Assembly: GCA_005878685.1 (NCBI GenBank) | Contig: VBLN01000196.1 | Coordinates: forward strand, 1 to 6,329 | Origin: Deltaproteobacteria bacterium | GTDB lineage: Bacteria; Desulfobacterota; Binatia; UBA9968 | Length of the DNA stretch: 6,329 nucleotides | Reading direction: 5' to 3' | Notes under the pieces: model-generated | Told to the model about the DNA's origin: nothing | The model's database searches: none | Seen by the model: the letters and a program-made list of their open reading frames with translations, nothing else | Part shown: piece after piece, positions 1 through 5,489 of the stretch | How positions within the stretch are numbered: position 1 is the stretch's first letter | Layout of the letters: every line of letters begins with the position of its first letter | Position numbers and translations under genes: made by a program

Positions 1-1890
1 CGCCTTTTGTACGGCAATCCCCATATGGTTTCCGATCGCTTCCAAGATCCGTATCTCATCCGGCTGGAACTTTCGTGGGGTTCTGCTTCCAAGCTGGATA
101 ACTCCAAGAACTTCTCCTTCGGTGCGCACGGGGACTATGATGGCGGACTCGACCCCTTCGCCCTTGAGGGTGCGCAGGCCGTCCCATTCCGGGACATTCT
201 CAATGACCATAGGTCCTTTCAATCCCATGACGCGATTGAGGAGGTTCCCTGTGGTTGTGTCTCCTCCTCCCTGATTTACCTGATGTGCCCGCACCTTTTT
301 CGGATCCGGGAAACCCTGGCTGGCCACAGGCTTAAGGGCTCCAGACGAAGGATCTAAGAGTCGGATGGCTCCCAGGTCTAGGGAAGCAATAGAAAGGGCT
401 TTGTTGAGGATCTTCTCTGTTACGGTTTTAAGATCTGGAGACTGCAAAATGATCTGGCCCATCTCGTGGAGGGTTTCCAGTTCCTTATACCGAGCCTGGA
501 GTTGCTCCTCCGCTCCCTTACGCTCGGTAATATCGCGAATGAATCCTGTAAATATCGGTAGGTTCCCCGTATCAATGGGCGTGATCGTCAGCTCGACGGG
601 AAACTCAATGCCGCCAGCACGCATCGCGGTCAGCTCGATACGCTTGCCGAGCACGGGACCTTGACCTGTGGCGAGATAGTGAGCCAGACCCCTGGTATGC
701 GCCTCGCGCAGAGAGGGAGGAATAATCAAGTCCGCCATTCGTTTGCCCATCACCTCGGACCGGGAATACCTGAACATCTTCTCTGCGGCTGGGTTGAACT
801 CAATGATTCTCCCCTCGTGATCTATGCTGATGATAACGTCAAGTGCGGATTCTAAAATTGCTCGTTTACGCGCATCGCTTTCTCGCACGGCCTGTTCTCT
901 CTGCTGACGCTCGGTCACATCCCTGAAGCTGACAACTGCTCCGGTCAGTTCCCCGCTTTCAAAGATCGGTGTGCTCTCGTAGTCCACCGGAAAGCTCGTA
1001 CCATCCTTGCGCCAGAATACCTCTTCCGTCACGCGATGAACGGTCCCATCCTTGAACGCCGCATAGATGGGGCACTCTTCCCTGGGGTAGGCCGTACCAT
1101 CGGGACGGGAATGATGCACCATCTCGTGGAGGCGGCGGCCGATCAGTTCATCAGTCCTATAGCCGAGCATTTCAGCCGCCAGCGGATTTACAAAAGTGGC
1201 TTTTCCGTCCAGATCCACGCCGTAGATCCCCTCGCCTGCCGAGTCTAGGATCAGCTTGTTATGGGTAATCGCCGCCTCGTGGAGCCGCCAGGCAATAATG
1301 CTCCCGAGACAGGACCAGAGCAGGAAGAAGGCGTGGATGCCGGCCCAAGTCCAAGGAGCGTTGATCGCGGCGGGATGATTGTAGACTTCCCTGGGCCAAA
1401 TGACGCCCAGGACGCCGTGATGAATAGCGACATACAAGACCGCCAAGCCGTAAGGAACCCAATCTTGGTAGAGAGCCAGAAAAACGAGCATGACAAAAAA
1501 GTGGAAGTGAAGCTCGATGTAGCCGCCGGAAAGATGCACGAGAATCGCCGAAGAGCTGATCAGACCAAAACCGACAAGGGAGGCGCGCACGGCACGGCGA
1601 GTTCCCTTCCAGCTCGCCAAGAGCGCAAAGACGGCGACAATCAACCCCTCCGCCACCGTGTGGAGCACCGTGCCATCGCGGAATGGAGCCGTGAGGCTTA
1701 GCTCCCAAGTGTAACCAACCACCGGTCCCACGAGAGCAATGACGACAGCGTGCAACCAGGTCAGCCCTAATAAGAACCGATGCCGCTTGTTCCACACGTC
1801 CGCAGAAAGAGTCCCTCCTGCCGGCAAGAGCGACCACAGACGCCTCATGACCGCGGCAAAAGGGACATGCTCTGTGGTGCTAGTGCTCAT
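1..1890 (-). CDS. Membrane-bound PAS-PAS-GAF sensor protein (probable sensor histidine kinase), 3' end outside window
   Basis: A continuous minus-strand reading frame of 630 codons starts at ATG 1890 and is still open at base 1, so the output domain is not seen. Residues 40-205 hold about five hydrophobic helices. They contain a histidine-rich stretch (H119, then GGYIELHFHFF with H128 and H130, then H157-H158) of a type I recall in front of bacterial sensor kinases and diguanylate cyclases. PAS 1 spans about 211-327 and ends in SFRDVTER. PAS 2 spans about 338-458 and ends in FIRDITER. A GAF domain covers about 466-630. It probably senses a signal at the membrane and in the cytosol and passes it to a kinase domain, though a GGDEF output is possible. 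The stop of the HTH gene lies 24 bases upstream in the same frame, which suggests co-transcription. An in-frame TAG at 1915 rules out a longer N-terminus. The ribosome site is weak (AGTGAG). No frameshift or stop was seen. Confidence 0.88.
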   Translation of the reverse strand, partial: MSTSTTEHVPFAAVMRRLWSLLPAGGTLSADVWNKRHRFLLGLTWLHAVVIALVGPVVGYTWELSLTAPFRDGTVLHTVAEGLIVAVFALLASWKGTRRAVRASLVGFGLISSSAILVHLSGGYIELHFHFFVMLVFLALYQDWVPYGLAVLYVAIHHGVLGVIWPREVYNHPAAINAPWTWAGIHAFFLLWSCLGSIIAWRLHEAAITHNKLILDSAGEGIYGVDLDGKATFVNPLAAEMLGYRTDELIGRRLHEMVHHSRPDGTAYPREECPIYAAFKDGTVHRVTEEVFWRKDGTSFPVDYESTPIFESGELTGAVVSFRDVTERQQREQAVRESDARKRAILESALDVIISIDHEGRIIEFNPAAEKMFRYSRSEVMGKRMADLIIPPSLREAHTRGLAHYLATGQGPVLGKRIELTAMRAGGIEFPVELTITPIDTGNLPIFTGFIRDITERKGAEEQLQARYKELETLHEMGQIILQSPDLKTVTEKILNKALSIASLDLGAIRLLDPSSGALKPVASQGFPDPKKVRAHQVNQGGGDTTTGNLLNRVMGLKGPMVIENVPEWDGLRTLKGEGVESAIIVPVRTEGEVLGVIQLGSRTPRKFQPDEIRILEAIGNHMGIAVQKA

Positions 1891-1914
1891 CCGACGCTCA
1901 CTTTGCTCATGGAT

Positions 1915-2115
1915 CTACTCTAATTCAGGAGTTCCATTCTCTTTATGCTCCACCCATTCTCTGAACTGACTCTCCCGAATGCGCCATTGGCCGCCGACTT
2001 TAAAGGCCGGCACTTCCCGCTGCTGGATCATTCTCAAAAGTGTGCGCTTAGAGACCTGAAGGATCGCCGCAGCCTCGAAAAGAGTTAGCAACTTTAGTTC
2101 TTGAAAGGCACTCAT
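1915..2115 (-). CDS. Small HTH_17 (excisionase/BldC-like) DNA-binding protein, copy A
   Basis: This 66-residue protein is almost entirely one winged-helix domain of the MerR/excisionase type. The LLTLFEAAAILQVSKRTLLR segment (9-28) is the helix-turn-helix, and EVPAFKVGGQWRIRES (34-49) is the wing typical of HTH_17. Such proteins bind DNA, often several head to tail on direct repeats, as phage Xis and Streptomyces BldC do. It matches copy B (2825-3037) at 53 of the first 60 residues and then diverges. It lies just upstream of the membrane sensor gene, so it is probably the transcription-factor partner of that sensor or an autoregulator. No integrase or att-like context is seen, so a true excisionase is unlikely. 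No Shine-Dalgarno sequence precedes the ATG: the leader is pyrimidine-rich with a run of eight T. F13 replaces the Ser of copy B. The start is supported by alignment with copy B. Confidence 0.85.
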   Translation of the reverse strand: MSAFQELKLLTLFEAAAILQVSKRTLLRMIQQREVPAFKVGGQWRIRESQFREWVEHKENGTPELE

Positions 2116-2149
2116 AGGAGCGAAAAAAAAGGGAGCAGATCGGCTTGCC

Positions 2150-2164
2150 GCAAAGCCTATGCCA
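2150..2164 (-). promoter_or_regulatory. Sigma-54-type -24/-12 promoter of copy A
   Basis: On the minus strand this reads TGGCATAGGCTTTGC, that is TGGCA, a spacer, and TTGC, with the GG and GC dinucleotides at the exact distance of the sigma-54 consensus (TGGCAC-N5-TTGC). The same 15 bases occur upstream of copy B. Transcription would start near 2138, about 23 bases before the HTH gene's ATG. It is called from motif and duplication only. Confidence 0.72.
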
Positions 2165-2180
2165 GCAACCAGAACGGCCG

Positions 2181-2193
2181 TAAGTGCCTGTTT
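2181..2193 (-). promoter_or_regulatory. IHF-like site between promoter and repeat array, copy A
   Basis: The minus strand reads AAACAGGCACTTA, which matches the E. coli IHF consensus WATCARNNNNTTR at every specified position except the third, with an A-run just upstream. It sits between the -24/-12 promoter and the phased repeats, where IHF usually bends DNA in sigma-54 promoters. The match recurs in copy B with different bases inside the N4 segment. IHF specificity in this organism is unknown. Confidence 0.42.
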
Positions 2194-2218
2194 TTAAAGG
2201 AATGTGGTTTTTGAGGGA

Positions 2219-2268
2219 GTGATAAGAAGGGATAAGAAGTGACAAAAGCTGAAAGGGCGTTACAAAAA
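2219..2268 (+). repeat. Five 10-bp-phased direct repeats, candidate upstream activating sequence, copy A
   Basis: Read on the plus strand, five consecutive 10-base units start GTGAT (2219), GGGAT (2229), GTGAC (2239), CTGAA (2249) and GTTAC (2259), each followed by an A-rich half. The consensus is about GTGAYAAAAR. The first two units share GATAAGAAG exactly. One unit per helical turn suits either head-to-tail binding of a small HTH protein, activator binding, or intrinsic curvature from phased A-tracts. The array lies about 80-130 bases upstream of the predicted start, the usual place for a sigma-54 enhancer. Confidence 0.6.
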
Positions 2269-2310
2269 GCGTCTTTTGCCGGACAGACTTACAAATGGCG
2301 TGTAGAAACC

Positions 2311-2782
2311 TTACTGACGCACCGGACAACCGTCAATGAAGTCGGCGGACCTTCCTTCCTTCTCCTGACTGTCCATTCCTGACGGATATGTCACGCAAGG
2401 AACGCTCAACGTAAATGTAGATCCTTTGCCCACCTCGGTCTCTACCCGAATCTTACCCCCGAGTAGCTCCGGATGTCATTAATCTGACTATCCAGCTTGA
2501 AGAATTGGTAGAGAACTTCTTTCTGCGCCTCTATCCCCGTCTCCCAGAGCCGGCCGATCTGGGCGGCAGAAACCAGCCCTGGATTCTCTCATCGATGAAC
2601 TGCTCGATGTGATCCGCCACTCTGCTAGCGACCTCCGCCTGTTGTCGGGCCACACCTATCTGTAAGGCGGGCACAATGCTGAAGTGCCATACCGCGGTGA
2701 GAATCACCACCAAGCCGCCGATCGCCGAGATCAGGAGTCCAAGCAGCCTGGAGCGTATAGTCGCCGATGGAATGAGGCTCAT
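2311..2782 (-). pseudogene. Broken sensor histidine kinase (frameshift and large internal deletion)
   Basis: Three pieces of one kinase lie in three frames. From ATG 2782 there is a short cytosolic stretch, one membrane helix (residues about 13-35) and a helical segment ending HIEQFIDERIQ at 2579. After a frameshift near 2577-2578 the sensor domain resumes at 2576 as LVSAAQIGRLWETG and continues to LDSQINDI at about 2472, resembling the start of a periplasmic Cache-type domain. Then, near 2465-2478, the sequence jumps to the end of a HATPase_c domain in the third frame: LLGGKIRVETEVGKGSTFTL, with the GKGST (G2) box, ending in TAA at 2311. The rest of the sensor, the dimerisation and phosphoacceptor helix and most of the ATPase are missing. 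About 157 codons remain of an expected 450-600. It cannot act as a kinase; a truncated membrane peptide of 83 residues could still be made. It is the sensor partner of HTH copy B, whose stop is 42 bases upstream. Confidence 0.85.
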
Positions 2783-2824
2783 GCTAACTCGCCTGTTGCT
2801 GCTCTATTTTTTCTCCGTTGCGTC

Positions 2825-3037
2825 TCAACTCACACCTTGATCGAACTCTGATAGCAAACTCTCTTTTTGCTCCACCCATCTCCTGAATTGGCGCTCTCGA
2901 ATGCGCCATTGGCCGCCGACTTTAAAGGCCGGCACTTCCCGCTGCTGGATCATTCTCAAGAGCGTGCGCTTAGAGAGCTGAAGGATCATCGCAGCCTCCG
3001 ACAGAGTTAACAGCTTTAGTTCCTGGAACGCGCTCAT
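2825..3037 (-). CDS. Small HTH_17 (excisionase/BldC-like) DNA-binding protein, copy B
   Basis: This 70-residue paralogue of the HTH protein at 1915-2115 has the same helix-turn-helix (LTLSEAAMILQLSKRTLLR, 11-29) and wing (EVPAFKVGGQWRIRER, 34-49), then a divergent tail ending SEFDQGVS. It has the more family-like residue at position 13 (Ser) and a clear ribosome binding site, AAAGGGG, seven bases before ATG 3037. It is preceded by its own sigma-54-type promoter, IHF-like site and phased repeats, and followed by a destroyed sensor kinase gene. Its reading frame is intact although its presumed partner is lost, so it may still be useful as an autoregulator or cross-regulator of copy A. The role is inferred: HTH_17 proteins bind DNA, but the target is not known. 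A phage or plasmid excisionase is less likely, because no integrase gene or att repeats are visible. Confidence 0.86.
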   Translation of the reverse strand: MSAFQELKLLTLSEAAMILQLSKRTLLRMIQQREVPAFKVGGQWRIRERQFRRWVEQKESLLSEFDQGVS

Positions 3038-3044
3038 AAAGATA

Positions 3045-3051
3045 CCCCTTT
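3045..3051 (-). promoter_or_regulatory. Ribosome binding site of HTH copy B
   Basis: AAAGGGG on the minus strand, seven bases before the ATG. It is absent at the same place in copy A. With transcription starting near 3049-3050 it would lie at the very 5' end of the message, so the leader would be unusually short. Confidence 0.6.
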
Positions 3052-3060
3052 AGGTCTAGC

Positions 3061-3075
3061 GCAAAGCCTATGCCA
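3061..3075 (-). promoter_or_regulatory. Sigma-54-type -24/-12 promoter of copy B
   Basis: The minus strand reads TGGCATAGGCTTTGC, identical over all 15 bases to the element at 2150-2164, although the bases on both sides differ between copies. GG and GC fall at the correct -24/-12 spacing. Transcription would start about 12 bases downstream, near 3049, just before the HTH gene. Confidence 0.72.
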
Positions 3076-3092
3076 GTAGCCCAACAAGACTG

Positions 3093-3105
3093 TAAGTCGC
3101 TGTTT
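3093..3105 (-). promoter_or_regulatory. IHF-like site between promoter and repeat array, copy B
   Basis: The minus strand reads AAACAGCGACTTA, again matching the IHF consensus at all specified positions but the third and preceded by an A-run. Two of the bases that differ from copy A fall in or next to the free N4 segment, which is what selection on a binding site would leave. Confidence 0.42.
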
Positions 3106-3130
3106 TTACAAGGCCGAGGTTCCCCAGGGT

Positions 3131-3180
3131 GTGATAATAGGCGATAAAAAGTGACAAAAGATGAAAGGAGGTTACGAAAG
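3131..3180 (+). repeat. Five 10-bp-phased direct repeats, candidate upstream activating sequence, copy B
   Basis: Units on the plus strand start GTGAT (3131), GCGAT (3141), GTGAC (3151), ATGAA (3161) and GTTAC (3171), each with an A-rich second half, in the same order and phase as copy A. The gap to the -24/-12 element is 55 bases here and 54 in copy A. A further GTGAC follows at 3182, one base out of phase. Confidence 0.6.
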
Positions 3181-3301
3181 CGTGACACGTCGGTCCGACT
3201 CAGAAATGACGGGGGAAAGCGTTATCGATGGCAAAGGATCATGGTCACAGTTTGACCGACTATAGATTGACACGATCAACAGAATTCAATAAAGGAAGCG
3301 C

Positions 3302-4297
3302 ATGAGAACATCCTCGCGGCTCTTGGTTTTCCTCTCCGTCTTCTCTTGCTTCCTCATTTTCGCACCCGTTGAGTCCTATGCCCAATCAGGGTTGAAAAAA
3401 ATCCGCCTAGCAAGCTCATCAACGAATGTCTCTTTTTTGGCGATGTACGCGGCCTCTCACAAAGGATTCTATAGGGATGAAGGGATCGACCTGGAGATTA
3501 TCTTCATGCCTGCCAACCTGGCCAGCACGGCGGTGCTGGCTGGGGACGTCGACTACAATGGGGCAGTGACCGGCGTCATCGGCGCTGCGGTTCGGGAACA
3601 GCCGATGAAGGTCTTGCTCTTCACCGTGGCCCGTCCCCTCTTATTCCTCATGAGTAAAAAAGAAATCAAAGAGCCGCGTCAGCTTAAGGGAAAAAAGATC
3701 GCGGGCAGCTCCCCGGGAGGCTCAGCGACTCTCCTCGCCAATCAAGTGCTGAAGCATTTCGGCCTAGACCCCGGGCGCGACGTCTCGGTCCTCCCGATGG
3801 CCGGGTCGGCTGCCAGCCGCTATGCCGTCCTGGACTCCGGAGTCGTCGATGCCTCGCTGCTCTCGGTCCCGGAAAACATCATCGCTCAGGAGAAAGGTTA
3901 TCACGAGCTCATTTTTCTGGGAGATGTGGTGGAATTTCCCCAGAACGGTTTTGGCACGTCAGAAAAAAGGATCCGCGAGAATCCCGATGAGGTCTACCGA
4001 ATGGTGCGGGCGACCTTGCGCGGTCTCATGTTTGTCTGGGACAAGAACAATCACGAGGCGGTGCTCGACATCCTGATGAAGCAGTGGAAGGTCAATGACC
4101 GGAAGATGGCCGAAGGGATGCTCAGGCACGTAAGCCGCGTCTTAACCAAGGACGCCTCGGTCAAACCGGAGTCCGTACAAGTGCTCATCGACTTACAGCG
4201 GGAGAATGCCAAGGTAACCAAGCCCGTCACTGTGGCGGAAGTGGTCGACTATAGCTTTCTGGACAAGGCGCGAAAGGAGCTGGGAATCAAAAAATAA
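3302..4297 (+). CDS. Periplasmic NMT1/SsuA-type ABC transporter substrate-binding protein
   Basis: The 331-residue product starts with a signal peptide (two basic residues, hydrophobic 7-22, likely cut after SYA-27), with no lipobox cysteine. The mature protein has the type II binding-protein fold of the NMT1/THI5/SsuA/TauA family. KIRLASSSTNVSFLAMYAA (33-51) and HKGFYRDEGIDLEI (53-66) match the family's first strand and 'KGFFKEEGL' motif. QLKGKKIA with SSPGGSATLLANQVLKHFGL (about 128-155) is the second-lobe hinge region. Members bind sulfonates, pyrimidine precursors, nitrate or aromatic acids, so the ligand cannot be named. Length is normal. The start is preceded by AAAGGA (3291-3296). No permease or ATPase gene is in the window, so it is an orphan here or serves a distant transporter. 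It is divergent from HTH copy B and converges on the dehydrogenase gene. Confidence 0.88.
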   Translation: MRTSSRLLVFLSVFSCFLIFAPVESYAQSGLKKIRLASSSTNVSFLAMYAASHKGFYRDEGIDLEIIFMPANLASTAVLAGDVDYNGAVTGVIGAAVREQPMKVLLFTVARPLLFLMSKKEIKEPRQLKGKKIAGSSPGGSATLLANQVLKHFGLDPGRDVSVLPMAGSAASRYAVLDSGVVDASLLSVPENIIAQEKGYHELIFLGDVVEFPQNGFGTSEKRIRENPDEVYRMVRATLRGLMFVWDKNNHEAVLDILMKQWKVNDRKMAEGMLRHVSRVLTKDASVKPESVQVLIDLQRENAKVTKPVTVAEVVDYSFLDKARKELGIKK

Positions 4298-4303
4298 TTT
4301 TGA

Positions 4304-4356
4304 GTTTCGAGTTTTTAGTTTTGAATGGCAAAATGCGTAAACCCGTAACTCGAAAC
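4304..4356. terminator. Inverted repeat between convergent genes, possible weak bidirectional terminator
   Basis: GTTTCGAGTT (4304-4313) and AACTCGAAAC (4347-4356) form a perfect 10-base-pair stem with a 33-base loop, filling the 62-base gap between two converging stop codons. T-rich sequence follows the left arm inside the loop. The stem is only moderately GC-rich and the loop is long, so termination activity is uncertain. Confidence 0.4.
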
Positions 4357-4359
4357 GAT

Positions 4360-5385
4360 TTACTTGAGCGGGTCGATAATGACTTTGATTGAATCCTGGC
4401 CGCTCGCTGTAAGCTCAAATCCCCGGCCCGCTTCGGCTAGAGACAGACGGTGGGTGATCATATCAGCCACGCGCACTCGGCGATTCTGGATCAGCTCGAT
4501 GGATTCCAAAAGGTCCTGCCCGCTTCCCGCATAGGACGTCAGCACCGAAATCTCGTCACGCCAGAAGTCAAACAGAGGTATCGGCACATCGACGCCGGCG
4601 GGCGTCGGCGCAAAAAACAGCAGCGTCCCTCCACGATCGATCGACTTGACGGCCTGCTGGATGGCCGGCATGGCGCCGGTACAGACGATCACCAAGTCAG
4701 CCAACCGACCGTCATTCAAATCACGCAGCCGCTCCGGTACGTTCTCCGTCCCACGCAGCGTTGCATCGGCTCCGAACCGGGCCGCCGCCTTGAGACGAAA
4801 ATCGCTCATGTCCGTCGCCACAATCCGTGCCGCCCCGCGCGTACGCGCAAGCTGAACGTGAAGCAATCCCGAAATGCCGCTGCCGATGATCAGCACCGTC
4901 TGGCCGGGCACTAAGCGGGCGAAACGCTGTGCGCGTACGACGCAGGCGAGCGGCTCGATAAAAGAACCCTCGTCGAACGTTATCCCGTCGGGCAAGCGAT
5001 AGGTTCCCAACTCAACATTGATCTTCGGCACTCGGATGAACTCGGCGAATCCTCCGGGGTCCAAGTGGGTCGTGCGCAGCATGTCACAGACAGATTGATG
5101 ACCGGCCAAACAATAACGGCATTGGCCGCATGGCACATGGTGCGAAGCAAAAATCCGGTCGCCGACCCGGAAATCCTCGATGCCCTCGCCTACCTCCACA
5201 ATTTCACCGGCGATTTCGTGACCCAACACGAGGGGCGCCTTTTGGATCCGGTACCATTCCATCAGGTCGCTGCCGCAGATGCCGCTTGCTCGAATGCGCA
5301 CCAGCAATTCACCGGGGCCGATGGAAGGCACAGCCATCTCCTCGAGCCGCACATCTCGATTGTTGTAGTACATGGCGACGCGCAT
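4360..5385 (-). CDS. Zinc-dependent medium-chain alcohol/polyol dehydrogenase (NAD type)
   Basis: This 341-residue protein belongs to the MDR zinc alcohol dehydrogenase family, near sorbitol and threonine dehydrogenases, and would oxidise a secondary alcohol or polyol in the cytosol. Catalytic zinc ligands are visible at C37 (GICGSD), H56-E57 (GHE) and E144 (SFIEPLAC). The four structural-zinc cysteines are C86, C89, C92 and C100. The Rossmann motif GSGISG lies at 168-173, and D192 at the end of the second strand favours NAD over NADP. ATG 5385 is chosen because MRVAMYYNNRDVRLEE aligns with the family N-terminus. The frame extends 28 codons further to a GTG at 5469, but that extension is Arg/Cys-rich and unlike the family. 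Neither start has a strong ribosome site. It follows the LsrF-like gene by 104 bases on the same strand and probably shares its transcript, so it may act on a related sugar phosphate or polyol. The substrate is unknown. Confidence 0.9.
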   Translation of the reverse strand: MRVAMYYNNRDVRLEEMAVPSIGPGELLVRIRASGICGSDLMEWYRIQKAPLVLGHEIAGEIVEVGEGIEDFRVGDRIFASHHVPCGQCRYCLAGHQSVCDMLRTTHLDPGGFAEFIRVPKINVELGTYRLPDGITFDEGSFIEPLACVVRAQRFARLVPGQTVLIIGSGISGLLHVQLARTRGAARIVATDMSDFRLKAAARFGADATLRGTENVPERLRDLNDGRLADLVIVCTGAMPAIQQAVKSIDRGGTLLFFAPTPAGVDVPIPLFDFWRDEISVLTSYAGSGQDLLESIELIQNRRVRVADMITHRLSLAEAGRGFELTASGQDSIKVIIDPLK

Positions 5386-5489
5386 GGATTCGTGTTTCGT
5401 GATTGTGATGCGTGTCCGTGGAAGAAATCTGATAGATCTGCTCGGTGGCCGGCAGCAAGTCATAGCCACGAGCCACGAACAACGAGTTT

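Larger units (their letters stand above)
1939..2268 (-). repeat. Tandem duplication, copy A (control region plus HTH gene)
   Basis: This segment is paralogous to 2861-3180 in the same orientation, about 915 bases away. Similarity covers the phased repeats (38 of 45 bases identical across the first 45), the IHF-like site, the identical -24/-12 promoter and HTH codons 1-59. The leader just before the ATG is not conserved. Similarity stops near HTH residue 60, and the sensor genes that follow do not match. Confidence 0.8.
2861..3180 (-). repeat. Tandem duplication, copy B (control region plus HTH gene)
   Basis: Paralogous partner of 1939-2268. The conserved parts are the HTH coding region, the promoter, the IHF-like site and the phased repeats. 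The parts between them have drifted, so this is an old duplication with local constraint and not a recent copy or a sequencing artefact. Confidence 0.8.

Noticed and set aside
7..1248. Plus-strand open frames at 7-357, 365-664, 661-855 and 1036-1248
   Set aside because: All are antisense to the PAS/GAF coding region and have no recognisable motifs or ribosome sites.
1259..1837. Open frames of 192 and 81 codons on the minus strand (1259-1837, 1251-1496) and a 146-codon plus frame (1261-1701)
   Set aside because: They overlap the sensor gene in other frames. Their compositions (Arg/Ser/Gly-rich, no domain pattern) are not protein-like, whereas the 630-codon frame gives clear membrane, PAS and GAF segments.
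1887..1910. Seven-codon mini-frame (MSKVSVG) whose TGA overlaps the sensor ATG
   Set aside because: It could couple translation, but it is too short to tell from chance and has no ribosome site.
2048..2329. Minus-strand frames 2048-2329 and 2970-3188 that overlap the HTH starts and resemble each other
   Set aside because: Their similarity follows from the duplicated DNA. They run through the promoter and repeat regions, differ in length and pattern, and overlap the HTH genes in another frame.
1915..3037. HTH proteins as phage or plasmid excisionases of a mobile element
   Set aside because: No integrase, att repeats, transposase or tRNA is visible. Neighbours are sensor genes and the promoters are sigma-54-like.
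3267..3296. TTGACA with TAAAGG 17 bases later as a sigma-70 promoter for the binding-protein gene
   Set aside because: The -10 match is poor and overlaps the ribosome site, so the transcript would begin at or after the start codon.
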